Shown: positions 23,486-35,824 of the stretch, one piece after another | Position numbering within the stretch: position 1 is the stretch's first letter | How the letters are laid out: the number at the start of each line of letters is the position of its first letter | Assembly: GCA_030867875.1 (NCBI GenBank) | Contig: JAOWCC010000019.1 | Coordinates: 106,644,047-106,708,046 of the forward strand | Length of the DNA: 64,000 nt | Source: Actinernus sp. WN-2022 | Lineage: Eukaryota > Cnidaria > Anthozoa > Actiniaria > Actinernidae | Reading direction: 5' to 3' | Notes under the pieces: model-generated | The model's input: the letters and a program-made list of their open reading frames with translations, nothing else | What the model was told of the DNA's origin: nothing | Database searches by the model: none | Program-made: the position numbers and the translations under genes

Positions 23486-23518
23486 CTAAGGCTGTATAAG
23501 CACACCGTCATTCTAGAT

Positions 23519-23878
23519 ATGGAGAAGAACAAGGATGACGACATTCAACTAATATCTCTAAAAGGAGGAGAGAAGAAACCAATCCCTGCAAAGCATATCT
23601 ATGGCTCATGTAGACCAGTCACAGAATTTGAAAAACTGAACAGAATTGGTGAGGGTACTTATGGCATTGTGTACAGAGCAAGAGACACAAAATCTCATGA
23701 GATTGTAGCTCTCAAAAAGGTTCGCATGGAGCAAGAAAAGGACGGTATTCCAATAAGTGGCTTGAGGGAAATAAGTTTGCTACTTGACCTGAGTCATGAG
23801 AACATTGTGAAGTTGAAAGAGGTTGTTGTTGGGAAACATTTGAACAGCATATTTCTCTCAATGGAGTATTGTGAACAG
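23519..23878 (+). CDS. CDK10: CDK10 (PISSLRE-type kinase), coding exon 1, residues 1-120
   Basis: The three coding exons (this one, 25694-25865 and 40942-41480) join in frame to a 356-residue protein, close to the usual length of about 360 for animal CDK10. CDK10 is a serine/threonine kinase of the cell-cycle/transcription CDK group; in vertebrates it partners cyclin M. This exon encodes the N-lobe: [15 protein letters not shown] with the glycine loop at 44-49, the catalytic lysine K66 in IVALKK, and the cyclin-binding C-helix PISGLRE at 78-84 (PISSLRE in mammals). It ends MEYCEQ at a GT donor (23879), phase 0. The start at 23519 follows an in-frame TGA at 23483, and the first 30 residues are poorly conserved, as in other CDK10s. 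Confidence 0.97.
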
Positions 23879-25693
23879 GTAATTAGCCCAGCTAGAATAC
23901 AACAATGGTCTGGTGGATAGGATAAACTGTTGACCAATATGTTGGTTGACAGTCGACCAGCCCTTGGCAGACACTCAACCAAATATTGGCAAGTGTCAAC
24001 TGTCATGTCAGTCAAGGTTATAATTATGTGTCAAGTGACAGACAATTTGTTGTATGCCTTCCATTTAGCGATTTTCTGAGTATAGTCATATTGGTCAACA
24101 GGGGCTTGGTGGAGTGTCAATGTGCTATGGGTGGCATATAAGTATTAAATTTGTCGGAACCGACAGTCGGGCCAGGTATTGGTGACTGTGACATTTTCAG
24201 CCAACGTATACGCATGTATGTACTTCAAAGACAAACGTTGTAGAGGCCACAACTATTAATGCTTTCGTACGAAACTAACCTTTGTAAACTTAAGATAGCA
24301 TAAACTAGCAGCTCTTTATTCCCAGCCATGTGCCTCTGCATAATACTTCGATTGGAGTGTGCAGAGTATATATTAGAATTAGAGCTGAGTCCTACAGTAA
24401 CAATTTGATGCTTATTAATAAATCGTGAAAGTAGCTACCCCAATATTTTCAAATGTTATTTTATGTCGAATACTGGGAGCCGGCAAGTATCAACGAATTC
24501 ATTGGGATAGCTATGCCTATACATGTGTATTAGTCGCAAACTTCAGTTGTTGACCCATTTATACGAATCGTTTGCAGCTTAGCTAAGTGGCATATTGGCT
24601 AACATTCTGACTCATATAAATGGCCTTATTGTTGCTACCCTATTCCAGATTTTAAGGCAAAATTTCTCCACCAAAATGGTGCAATATAGCGATTTATGTA
24701 CATAATCAATCTTGTGCAAGCGGATGTATAAAAGACACTAAAAATTAACACAAAGATATTAAACATTGCATTTGACAGGATTTCATGAGTCACCAAGAGA
24801 GATAATTGTATAAAGGGACATTTTATACCGCAACAGAATTAAACAGAATTATATTCAATGCAGTAAATGTTCCAGATAAAAAAAATTCCGAACGAGTCAC
24901 TGTTTATTTGAGTGAAAACAGTATGCAGAATAGTTTAATAATAACTTAACATCTCACCGATACCCCACCAACATATGACCAACACTTTACTTATACACCA
25001 CTGACCCACAATTGGCCGACACAAACAGCAGGATGGGAAAACTCGGCCGACGTGTTGGCTGACTGTTGGCTAACACACAACCGACATGTCGGCCACCCCT
25101 CAACCGATCCGCAACCGATAGTTGCCTGCGGATCGGTCGACAGTTGGCCGAAATGTCAGCCAACCATCGACCAATATATCGGCCAACATTGCTTATAGTA
25201 CACATGATCCAATTTGTCATGTTATTTTCTTGGAACAATAATTATTGGTTCTGAGTCCATGTTCCAATAATTAGTGCACCAGTCCCTGTCAGACTTTCTA
25301 ATCTTCACTTTCCAGTCAGAGTAATATTACCACATACTGTTTTCATTGCTAAGTGATGGTGCAAGACCAAAGTTGCAATGTGTATTTTGCATTGGGCTTC
25401 CATCAATCACAGAAAGAGGGAGAGGCTACCCAGCTTAGATTAGCTTTTATAGTTATTCTGGGTAGCATTTACCAAACATTTTGTTGAATTAAATATTTAC
25501 TCTTTTCAGACTGTAAAATTAGTGGTACATAAATAATGTATGTTGTTGTTGTTGTTGAGGCAATTGACAAAACAAACTCTCACAACTTAGAAAAATATGA
25601 TGGACCTACCTGTAGCAAAATCAAAGAAACTTCAAGTATTTTCTTGTATCAATGAAGTTAATAAAACCTTTGTTCTCATTTTCTCTGTCACAG
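23879..25693 (+). other. CDK10 intron 1, with TGTTGGCCGA-type repeat ends
   Basis: The intron has GT..AG ends. Segments near 23925-24000 and 25010-25195 share many variants of TGTTGGCYGAC and GACCAATAT, partly inverted, and could be the ends of a degraded element of about 1.25 kb. The middle shows no gene. A (TTG)n run lies near 25540. Confidence 0.5.
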
Positions 25694-25865
25694 GATTTAG
25701 CCAGTTTACTAGATAACATGGCTTCCCCTTTTTCTGAAGCTCAAATCAAATGCCTCGTGATGCAGCTCTTAAGAGGAACGCAGTATCTACATGAACACTT
25801 CATTGTTCACAGAGATCTCAAAGTCTCAAACTTATTGTTGACTGGAAAAGGTATTCTTAAACTTG
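25694..25865 (+). CDS. CDK10: CDK10 coding exon 2, residues 121-178 (catalytic loop)
   Basis: The acceptor CTGTCACAG ends at 25693. The exon encodes [18 protein letters not shown] and the catalytic loop HRDLKVSN (H159, R160, D161, K163, N166). It ends after the first base of an alanine codon at a strong GTAAGT donor (phase 1). The 36-bp minisatellite begins only about 25 bp downstream of the donor, unusually close to a splice site. Confidence 0.96.
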
Positions 25866-25891
25866 GTAAGTGTTGTATGATATAGAAACAT

Positions 25892-28462
25892 ATATGGGCC
25901 ACGCCAAGCAAAAAGGGACCTTATGACATATGGGCCATGCCAAGCAAAAAGGGACCTTATGACATATGGGCCATGCCAAGTGAAAAGGGACTTTATTACA
26001 TAATTATGGGCAATGCCAAGTGAAAAGGGACTTTATGACATATAGGGCATGCCAAGTGAAAAGGGACCTTATGACATGGGCTGCACCAAGCAAAAAGGGA
26101 CCTATGACATATGGGCCATGCCAAGTGAAAAGGGACCTTATGAGATATAGGGCATGCCAAGTGAAAAGGGACTTTATGACATATAGGGCATGCCAAGTGA
26201 AAAGGGACTTTATGACATATAGGGCATGCCAAGTGAAAAGGGACTTTATGACATATAGGGCATGGCAAGTGAAAAGGGACTTTATGACATATAGGGCATG
26301 CCAAGTGAAAAGGGACTTTATGACATATAGGGCATGCCAAGTGAAAAGGGACCTCATGACATATGGGCCATGCCAAGTGAAAAGGGACTTTATGACATAA
26401 TTATGGGCAATGCCAAGTGAAAAGGGACTTTATGACATATAGGGCATGTCAAGTGAAAAGGGACTTTATGACATATGGGCCATGCCAAGTGAAAAGGGAC
26501 TTTATGACATAATTATGGGCAATGCCAAGTGAAAAGGGACTTTATGACATATAGGGCATGCCAAGTGAAAAGGGACTTTATGACATATAGGGCATGCCAA
26601 GTGAAAAGGGACCTCATGACATATGGGCCATGCCAAGTGAAAAGGGACTTTATGACATAATTATGGGCAATGCCAAGTGAAAAGGGACTTTATGACATAT
26701 AGGGCATGTCAAGTGAAAAGGGACTTTATGACATATGGGCCATGCCAAGTGAAAAGGGACTTTATGACATAATTATGGGCAATGCCAAGTGAAAAGGGAC
26801 TTTATGACATATAGGGCATGCCAAGTGAAAAGGGACTTTATGACATATAGGGCATGCCAAGTGAAAAGGGACCTCATGACATATGGGCCATGCCAAGTGA
26901 AAAGGGACTTTATGACATAATTATGGGCAATGCCAAGTGAAAAGGGACTTTATGACATATAGGGCATGCCAAGTGAAAAGGGACTTTATGACATATAGGG
27001 CATGCCAAGTGAAAAGGGACCTTATGACATATAGGGCATGCCAAGTGAAAAGGGACTTTATGACATATAGGGCATGCCAAGTGAAAAGGGACCTTATGAC
27101 ATATGGGCCATGCCAAGTGAAAAGGGACTTTATGACATAATTATGGGCAATGCCAAGTGAAAAGGGACTTTATGACATATAGGGCATGCCAAGTGAAAAG
27201 GGACTTTATGACATAATTATGGGCAATGCCAAGTGAAAAGGGACTTTATGACATATAGGGCATGCCAAGTGAAAAGGGACTTTATGACATATAGGGCATG
27301 CCAAGTGAAAAGGGACCTTATGACATATAGGGCATGCCAAGTGAAAAGGGACTTTATGACATATAGGGCATGCCAAGTGAAAAGGGACCTTATGACATAT
27401 GGGCCATGCCAAGTGAAAAGGGACTTTATGACATAATTATGGGCAATGCCAAGTGAAAAGGGACTTTATGACATATAGGGCATGCCAAGTGAAAAGGGAC
27501 TTTATGACATATGGGCCATGCCAAGTGAAAAGGGACCTTATAATATATAGGGCATGCCAAGTGAAAAGGGACTTTATGACATATAGGGCATGCCAAGTGA
27601 AAAGGGACCTTATGACATATGGGCCATGCCAAGTGAAAAGGGACTTTATGACATAATTATGGGCAATGCCAAGTGAAAAGGGACTTTATGACATATAGGG
27701 CATGCCAAGTGAAAAGGGACTTTATGACATATGGGCCATGCCAAGTGAAAAGGGACCTTATAATATATAGGGCATGCCAAGTGAAAAGGGACTTTATGAC
27801 ATATAGGGCATGCCAAGTGAAAAGGGACCTTATGACATATGGGCCATGCCAAGTGAAAAGGGACTTTATGACATAATTATGGGCAATGCCAAGTGAAAAG
27901 GGACTATATGACATATAGGGCATGCCAAGTGAAAAGGGACTTTATGACATATGGGCCATGCCAAGTGAAAAGGGATCTTATGACATATAGGGCATGCCAA
28001 GTGAAAAGGGACTTTATGACATATAGGGCATGCCAAGTGAAAAGGGACCTTATGACATGGGCTGCACCAAGTGAAAAGGGACCTTATGACATGGGCTGCA
28101 CCAAGTGAAAAGGGACCTTATGACATGGGCTGCACCAAGTGAAAAGGGACTTATGACATATGACCATGCCAAGTGAAAAGGGACTTATGACATATGACCA
28201 TGCCAAGTGAAAAGGGACCTTATGACATGGGCTGCACCAAGTGAAAAGGGACTTATGACATATGACCATGCCAAGTGAAAAGGGACCTTATGACATGGGC
28301 TGCACCAAGTGAAAAGGGACTTATGACATATGACCATGCCAAGTGAAAAGGGACCTTATGACATATGACCATGCCAAGTGAAAAGGGACCTTATGACATG
28401 GGCTGCACCAAGTGAAAAGGGACATATGACCATACCAAGTGAAAAGGGACCTTATGACATGA
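25892..28462. repeat. 36-bp minisatellite, about 70 units, in CDK10 intron 2
   Basis: Units contain GCATGCCAAGTGAAAAGGGA and TTATGACATATA. Length variants (a 40-bp unit with TAATTATGGGCAATG) recur at 26001, 26398, 26510, 26658, 26770, 26918, 27138, 27214, 27434, 27654 and 27874. These define higher-order repeats of 260 bp (two) and 220 bp (three consecutive). The last 500 bp use a different variant set (GGGCTGCACC, ATGACCATGCC). Because 36 is a multiple of three, long open frames appear on both strands. These are not genes. Confidence 0.95.
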
Positions 28463-29020
28463 CATTTCAAGAAAAATGCACAAAAACAAATACTGAATTT
28501 TGTAGAGCAAGCGGTTCACAGACTACCAAAAATTATTTCCACAGATATTTTTGATTCGAATAAAAATGAAAGAAAAGTGGAAGAGTAATATTATGTTTTC
28601 ATTTATTTGAAAGACATTTTCTAAGAAACACCTTTTCAGATGAAGAATAAATTTGTAAGAGACTTCAAACTGACTTGTGAACAATGCAAAAATTTCACTG
28701 GTTCGAGTGTCTGCCGCTGTTCAACTTTTATCCTTGAATATTTTGCACACAACTGCAATGGAGGCTTTCTATGTAGATGAGAGGAATGATAGGGACATTT
28801 TTGGATTGACAGAGCATCTTGGAAGATAATTTTAAGGTGAGGATTACTACTTAAGATTGCTATGGAGAATGAGTTTGAGAATTGAGATGATGGCAAGTTG
28901 GCACTTTGGGTTGGATTGTGAGAGGAAGCCATGAGGAAGTTTTTGCGATCTAAGAGTAGTTTTCCAAAAAGCTTAACTCAAAAACAAAATTTAAAATTTT
29001 CCTCTACTATAAATTTGCAA
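28463..29020. other. Intronic spacer
   Basis: No gene recognised between the 36-bp and the 64-bp arrays. A minus-strand frame of 98 codons (28932-28636) has no familiar motif and low-complexity composition. Confidence 0.35.
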
Positions 29021-29631
29021 GCTACAAAACAACTCGTGTAGAGATCAGATGGCAAGGTCACTATGAATATTACATTGAGCTCATGTTACAAAACAACTAG
29101 TGTAGAGATAAGATGGCAAGATCACTATGAATATTACATTGAGCTCATGTTACAAAACAACTCGTGTAGAGATAAGATGGCAAGATCACTATGAATATTA
29201 CATTGAGCTCATGTTACAAAACAACTCGTGTAGAGATCAGATGGCAAGATCACTATGAATATTACATTGAGCTCATGTTACAAAACAACTCGTGTAGAGA
29301 TCAGATGGCAAGATCACTATGAATATTACATTGAGCTCATGTTACAAAACAACTCGTGTAGAGATAAGATGGCAAGATCACTATGAATATTACATTGAGC
29401 TCATGTTACAAAACAACTCGTGTAGAGATAAGATGGCAAGATCACTATGAATATTACATTGAGCTCATGTTACAAAACAACTCGTGTAGAGATAAGATGG
29501 CAAGATCACTATGAATATTACATTGAGCTCATGTTACAAAACAACTCGTGTAGAGATCAGATGGCAAGGTCACTATGAATATTACATTGAGCTCATGTTA
29601 CAAAACAACTCGTGTAGAGATCAGATGGCAA
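29021..29631. repeat. 64-bp satellite, about 9.5 units
   Basis: Units start GTTACAAAACAACTCGTGTA and contain AGATGGCAAGATCACTATGA. Successive units begin at 29021, 29085 and then every 64 bp, and differ by only one or two bases, so the array is young. It lies in CDK10 intron 2 and is non-coding. Confidence 0.95.
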
Positions 29632-30282
29632 GTTTGTGATACATGTAAATAGATAAACATTAAAAATAGTAGTTGTGGCATTCTCATGTTTTTTTCATAA
29701 ATAGTTCAAAGACAGCAGCTGTAAACTAGCTGGTACAAGACACAGGTTATAAACTTCTAAACTAGCTAGCCTAGCCCTATATAAACACTTTTGTTGGGAT
29801 TAGGGCTGGCTGTAAACCAATGGTGTTTCATGTTCTTCTAAAGTTCACAGGTTATTTTATGTACTTTTAAATTTTAACAGAACAAATGTACTATCAGTAA
29901 CATTGTTCATCCTATGAGAGTGAACATACTGTATAGGTTATTGTCTGTAACATTGTTCATCCTATCAGAGTGAACAGCTTGTAATGTTCTGGCATAGTCG
30001 TTAAACGCAAATCGCGTGACCCTGCGTTGAACTGTAGATATGTCCTTTGCTCTGTATGACTTTTCCCTTGAGTAATGTTTTCTTGTTTTTCTGTATCCCA
30101 ATAGGAAGTCTGGTCCAAATGCGTTCAGTTTTTATTTCAGAAGATCGAGTATCGATCATATTCAAATGTTCTACATATGAGGTTCCAAGATTATCACCAG
30201 CTGTTACTTTTCGAATAATATTGTGTCAGAAATCTCGTAAAGAACGGGGGGGGGGGAATCCCTGCGACACCAGAATGTTTTT
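29632..30282. other. Intronic spacer with a short tandem duplication
   Basis: The segment CTGTAACATTGTTCATCCTAT with GAGAGTGAACA is present twice (about 29893-29990). A G10 run lies near 30247. No gene is recognised. Confidence 0.4.
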
Positions 30283-30537
30283 TTTTTTTTTAAAGACACG
30301 GTGTGGCTCATCAGGTATAACATTTGGAGTAAAATATATAATAATTATATTAATTATAGTGATATCAGTAAACTACTACTAACATTATGAAACTAATAAT
30401 ATTGGTATACTAAAATATTACTTATAAAAAACTACTAATATTGGTATGCTAAAAATAATACTATATAAAAGAATTATAATTCTACTCTTAGCTACAACGC
30501 TATAATCCCTATTATACTAATTCCTGTTTTACATGAG
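30283..30537 (-). mobile_element. 3' UTR of outer CR1-type LINE (part of the 33416-39600 copy)
   Basis: This duplicates 30562-30802 closely and stops at CATGAGC. The homologous sequence continues at 33416 (GCGCCGTGTGATC), so this is the 3' terminal piece of the outer LINE, cut off when the inner LINE inserted. A T-run at about 30280-30292 is its A-rich tail in minus orientation. Confidence 0.8.
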
Positions 30538-30910
30538 CAATCAATCAATCAATCAATCTTTATTTAGACACGGTGTGGCTCATCAGGTATAACATTTGGA
30601 GTAAAAGATATAATAATTATATTAATTATAGTGATATAAACTACTACTAACATTATGAAACTAATAATATTGGTATACCAAAATATTACTTATAAAAAAC
30701 TACTAATATTGGTATGCTAAAAATACTACTATATAAAAGAATTATAATTCTACTCTACAACTCTATAATCCCTATTATACTAATTCCTGTTTTACATGAG
30801 CGCCGTGTGATCTAAATTAATTACAATGGCGTATTTGTGAAGTCGTAGCAGTTAATTTTATTCTTGAAAGATATTAGAGATTTTTCCTCCCGTATATCAC
30901 TTGGCAGGCT

Positions 30911-31048
30911 GGGCCGAGTTGTTCGAAGCAAGGTTAACTTTAACCCTAGGTTAGCGCTAAATCTGTAATTGCAATCTGTACAGTTTAACCCAGGGTTAAC
31001 GATTTAACCCTGGGGTAGCGCTTAACCCTGCTTCGAACAACCGGGCCC
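30911..31048. mobile_element. 138-bp MITE (GGGCCGAG family)
   Basis: The ends GGGCCGAGTTGTTCGAAGC and GCTTCGAACAACCGGGCCC are inverted repeats. The empty site exists in the outer LINE at about 34126-34145 (GGCAGGCTGTTCCATAG), giving a duplicated T or CT. It is related in its ends to the 120-bp elements at 16973 and 58161. Confidence 0.85.
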
Positions 31049-31927
31049 TGTTCCATAGGGTTGCTCCACGATAGCTGAAGCTGCGCTTGCAATAATTTGT
31101 GCGTGGATATGGAACAGCAAGTTTGAAGGAAGAATCTCTAAGAACATAATTAGTAATCTCATTTCGTGCTATGAATTTAGAACAAAGATATTCGGGAGCT
31201 AGATTATTAGACATTTGAAGACCATTATCGATAAATGAACAAGCCTCTGAGTCTTCAGATTCTTCCAGCCCAACGTTTTGAATAATCGTTCAGCATTGGA
31301 GTCATATGAAGCGTTTAAAAGAACACGGGCAGCACGGTTCTGGAGTTTTTGTAGTTTGTCACTTAGACCCTTGTTAAAATTTTCCCACACTTGACTCCAA
31401 TAGTCAAAGTGTGGTTGGACCAATGCACTGTACACGCTTAGTAATACTTTAAATGGAACAAAGGGTCTGATACGTTTTATGGCTCCAATGCCGGAGGCAA
31501 TTTTCTTAGACGTAATTTCAATGTGTTTTTCCCACGACAGGTTTTCATCAATATGCACGCCTAGTGATTTGGCCGTTTTGACTTGATTGCAATATTATTT
31601 ATAGAGGATATGACGGTTTGTGATAGAGTATGTAGTTTTTGTCTAGAACTAATAAGCATGAACTCTGTCTTACTAATATTTAATGTTAGCTTGTTAGCTC
31701 TAAGCCACTCATGAACGCATGCTAGATCAGATACAATGTTGTTGCTTAAAACATCAATGTCATTACTTGAGAAGGTTAGACTGGTATCGTCAGCATACAT
31801 TCTTGGTGTAGAGTTTAAAACGCAGTGAGGGAGATCATTGATAAATAATAGAAACAACAATGGACCAAGGATTGATTGTTCCTTGAGGAATATGCCATGA
31901 CTGAGATAGCGTGTTCCTGACAAAGAC

Positions 31928-32514
31928 CCCGGGGGGGGGGGGGGGGGGGGGTACTCCTGTTTGTGACGTATTATGTATGTGCCGCCCGGGTGGGTCAGGG
32001 TTTTGAGCTCAGTTTGGGCAGGTAGGGTCAGGGTTTTGACCTGATTTGGGCAGATCAGGGTCAGGATTTGAGTATAATTTGGGTACAGTCAGGGTCGGGG
32101 TTCAGTATTTTTTAGGCAGTTAGGGTTCAGTTTTTTAGCTACTATGTCAAAAAAAGACATTCTGTTGCCGCATTTTGATCGCCTGCCCACATGCAAGCAC
32201 TGAGGTTCCCATACATCGTGACGCCGCTAATTTTATCTATGTACTTCATCTGCTGATTTGTTTACCCAATGCCACGTCCCGACTTGAAATGTTCCGTATT
32301 TTGCATGCAATCCCGGTACGCGGTATACCGGCCGGGATATATATCCGACCGTGTTTTGAAAACAATTTAAAGAAGGGGCAATCAGGTTTTTTTTTTTCAA
32401 AAAGGGGGCAATCAGGGTTTTGGAGCTCGGATTGGTCAAACAGGGTCAGGGTTTGAGCCTCTTGGCCTCACATACATAACCATTTTTCATGTAAGTACCC
32501 CCCCCCCCCCCCGG
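31928..32514. mobile_element. Poly-G-ended MITE, copy 1
   Basis: The element starts CCCGGG with a run of about 21 G, then TACTCCTGTTTGTG. It ends CATGTAAGTACC with a long C run and GGG. ACAAAGACCC flanks both ends, and the uninterrupted site is present in the outer LINE at about 35000 (CCTGACAAAGACCCGTTG), proving insertion. The interior is rich in GGGTCAGGGTTT. Short open frames inside do not match any transposase. Confidence 0.9.
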
Positions 32515-33450
32515 GACAAAGACCCGTTGACAAAACATTTTTGAGAGCGTTGATTTAAGTAGGATGAAAACCAATCGTGGGCTTTTCCTTTGATACCGTA
32601 ATACTCAAGTTTAGACAGTAAAATACTATGATTGACGGTATCAAAGGCCTTTTTGAGGTCTAGAAAAACAACAGCATTTATGTTTCCCCGGTCGATATTT
32701 TGCGCCCAATCATCAGTTGTTTCCAGCAAAGCCGTCAAAGTGGAATGTAAACGTCTGAAACCGGATTGTTTGCTTGATAAGAGTTTGTTGTCATTGATAT
32801 AAGTAAACAGTTGGTTATATACAAGCCTTTCGGAAATTTTAGCGACGATTGGAATGACTGATATGGGACGATAGTTATCAGGGTCAATGTGTTTCCCTTT
32901 CTTATAAATCGGGATACTTTGGAACACTGTAGTTCGGTTGGAAAAACACCAGTGGCTATTGATCGGTTAAATAACCAAGAGAGGGATTCTGAAACAATAT
33001 CCGCACACTCTTTTAACAATTTTGCTGGGATATTGTCCAGACCCGTTGACTTAGACTTGTCTAATTTTGAAATCAGTTGGAAGACATGGAGGCTATCAAC
33101 TTCGTTTATAGAAAATGCAGAATTTGGAGAGATCTCTGGTAAACAATCTTCGAAGGAATTTCTGGCAGGTTGTAGCTCTTCGCTTATCTTTTGGGCGACA
33201 TTAGTAAAATGTTCATTGAAAGCGTCTGCTATTTCCGCAGGGTTACTAAGTGTATCACCGCCATGTTCGAGTAAATTTATATTAGAAAGTTTGTTCGCTT
33301 TGCGCGAGCTTAACTCGTTAATGGTCTGCCATGTCCTTCGGGAATCACCAGCACAATTGTGAAATGTTTCCTTGTAGTAGGAAGCCTTTGCTTTCTTAAT
33401 TTCGTTGTTTACCATGCGCCGTGTGATCTAAATTAATTACAATGGCGTAT

Positions 33451-34049
33451 TTCCCCGGGGGGGGGGGGGGGGGGTACTTACATGAAAAATGGGTATGTAT
33501 GTGAGGCCAAGAGGCTCAAACCCTGACCCTGTTTGACCCAATCCGAGCTCCAAAACCCTGATTGCCCCCTTTTTGGGGAAAAAAAAACCTGAATGCCCCT
33601 TCTTTAAATTGTTTCAAACAAGGTCGGATATATATCCCGGCCGGTATACCGCGTACCGGGATTGCATGCAAAATACGGAACATTTCAAATCGGGACGTAC
33701 GTGGCATTGGGTAAGCAAATCAGCAGATGAAGTACATAGATAAGTACTGAAGTACGAATTAGCGGCGTCACGATGTATGGGAACCTCAGTGCTTGCATGT
33801 GGGCAGGCGATCAAAATGCGGCAACAGAATGTCTTTTTTTTACATAGTAGCTAAAAAAAACTAGCTGCCTAAAAAATACTGAACCCCGACCCTGACTGCA
33901 CCCAAATTATACTCAAATCCTGACCCTGATCTGCCCAAATCAGGCCAAAACCCTGACCCTACCTGCCCAAACGGAGCTCAAAACCCTGACCCACCCGGGC
34001 GGCACATACATAATACGTCACAAACAGGAGTACCCCCCCCCCCCCCCGG
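33451..34049. mobile_element. Poly-G-ended MITE, copy 2 (inverted)
   Basis: Same family as copy 1, in opposite orientation. GGCGTATTT (33442-33450 and 34050-34058) is a perfect 9-bp target duplication. The empty site is in the inner LINE at about 30828 (AATGGCGTATTTGTGAAG). Confidence 0.92.
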
Positions 34050-35043
34050 GGCGTATTTGTGAAGTCGTAGCAGTTAATTTTATTCTTGAAAGATATTAGA
34101 GATTTTTCCTCCCGTATATCACTTGGCAGGCTGTTCCATAGGGTTGCTCCACGATAGCTGAAGCTTCGCTTGCAATAATTTGTGCGTGGATATGGAACAG
34201 CAAGTTTGAAGGAAGAATCTCTAACAACATAATTAGTAATCTCATTTCGTGCTATGAATTTAGAACAAAGATATTCGGGAGCTAGATTATTTAGACATTT
34301 GAAGACCATTATCGATAATGAACAAGCCTCTGAGTCTTCAGATTCTTCCAGCCCAACGTTTTGAATAATCGTTCAGCATTGGAGTCATATGAAGCGTTTA
34401 AAAGAACACGGGCAGCACGGTTCTGGAGTTTTGTAGTTTGTCACTTAATTAGATACTTGTTAAAATTTTCCCACACTTGACTACAATAGTCAAAGTGTGG
34501 TTGGACCAATGCATCGTACACGCTTAGTAATACTTTAAGTGGAACAAAGGGTCTGATACGTTTTATGGCTCCAATGCCGGAGGCAATTTTCTTAGACGTA
34601 ATTTCAATGTGTTTTTCCCACGACAGGTTTTCATCAATATGCACGCCTAGTGATTTGGCCGTTTTGACTTGATTGCAATATTATTTATAGAGGATATGAC
34701 GGTTTGTGATAAGAGTATGTAGTTTTTGTCTAGAACTAATAAGCATGAACTCTGTCTTACTAATATTTAATGTTAGCTTGTTAGCTCTAAGCCACTCATG
34801 AACGCATGCTAGATCAGATACAATGTTGTTGCTTAAAACATCAATGTCATTACTTGAGAAGGTTAGACTGGTATCGTCAGCATTACATTCTTGGTGTAGA
34901 GTTTAAAACGCAGTGAGGGAGATCATTGATGAATAATAAAAACAACAATGACCAAGGATTGTTCCCTGTGGAATGCCATGACTGAAATAGCGTGTTCCTG
35001 ACAAAGACCCGTTGACAAAACATTTTTGAGAGCGTTGATTTAA

Positions 35044-35824
35044 GGTGGCTCGCCTGGATTTTCCAGGGACGCACCATACCCACTTTGAACTATCATACCA
35101 CTATCAACAAAATGATACAGCAATGAAGCTTGTGTGGATGAATGTAAAAGTTCCCTATGTTTTTGTTTTTATTTCGCGCCCTTAAAATGATTCAATGCTG
35201 TTGAAATTTACAGGACCAGGGTAGTACATGTTGAATTTCAGGTGAAAAGATTAAAATAAATATTTATCGACTAGTTTTCGAATTACAGCTTCCTTAGCAA
35301 ATACGTTTTTTTTTTTTTTTTTTTTTATGATTCCATAAACCGAAATCGAATAAAGCAAATGGAATGAAATTTTCACGGAAGTAGTCTTATGCCACAGGTA
35401 TGAAATATGCTAAAAACATCGCTTGAATCGGTCCGGAAAATACAGTTCTCGACGACTAAACAGGAAGTAAGGCGAATTGTTAACTATTTTAACGAAAATA
35501 TTCAACCCAATTTTTTTCGAAAACGCTCTCATACAATTTTTTTAAACTTTGCAGTCTTGAAGGCCTGCACTTAGGCTACAAGACACACTAGGTCGTTTTA
35601 AAAGTTTAGATCTGGATTTCGAGAAAATTGATGCTATATAAAATACATGACGTCAACGCTGTGTTGCTATGGTAACACCGATGTCAAACAAACCTACATT
35701 ATTGGAATGTTTATTCCATTTCTAGTAAATGAGTGAAGTGGCTAGCCCGACCAAACTCTGACAGTGGAGTATCAGCCGTTCAAAGTGGGTATAGTGTGTC
35801 CTTGGAAAATCCAGGCGAGCCACC
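35044..35824. mobile_element. 781-bp MITE, GGTGGCTCGCC ends, TTAA target
   Basis: Terminal inverted repeats of about 45 bp start GGTGGCTCGCCTGGATTTTC and end with the complement. TTAA flanks both sides (35040-35043, 35825-35828). The inner LINE carries the empty site near 32550 (GTTGATTTAAGTAGG). The ends resemble 55687-56698 (GGTGGCCCGCGG). A T-rich run lies at about 35308-35327. The superfamily is piggyBac- or Kolobok-like by target only. Confidence 0.92.

Larger units (their letters stand above)
30538..33415 (-). mobile_element. Inner CR1-type LINE (5'-truncated), inserted into an older copy
   Basis: The 3' tail (AATC)n at 30538-30556 precedes a 3' UTR and a reverse transcriptase read on the minus strand. 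The N-terminal RT part, [13 protein letters not shown] and [13 protein letters not shown], is in 32927-32515. GPLLFLLFINDL and YADD are in 31923-31561, and a thumb region with LQNRAARVLLN is in 31558-31199. The upstream part (33415-32735) covers the linker and TGLDNIPAKLLK, and the copy is truncated at 33415. Two MITEs interrupt it (30911-31048 and 31928-32514). Frameshifts are few, but the insertions and truncation make it non-functional. Confidence 0.88.

Noticed and set aside
26004..27923. Proteins with repeated CHKVPFHLACPI or KRDFMTYRACQV units
   Set aside because: They are open on both strands only because 36 is divisible by three; no start context, domain or splice signals.
25892..28462. 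CRISPR-like array: regular 36-bp repeats
   Set aside because: Units abut with no unique spacers, the host is eukaryotic, and the repeats vary like a minisatellite.
32175..32456. 93-codon frame inside poly-G-ended MITE copy 1, also seen in the other copies
   Set aside because: It includes the G-rich repeats, has no known domain, and is interrupted or altered in the other copies; not a transposase.
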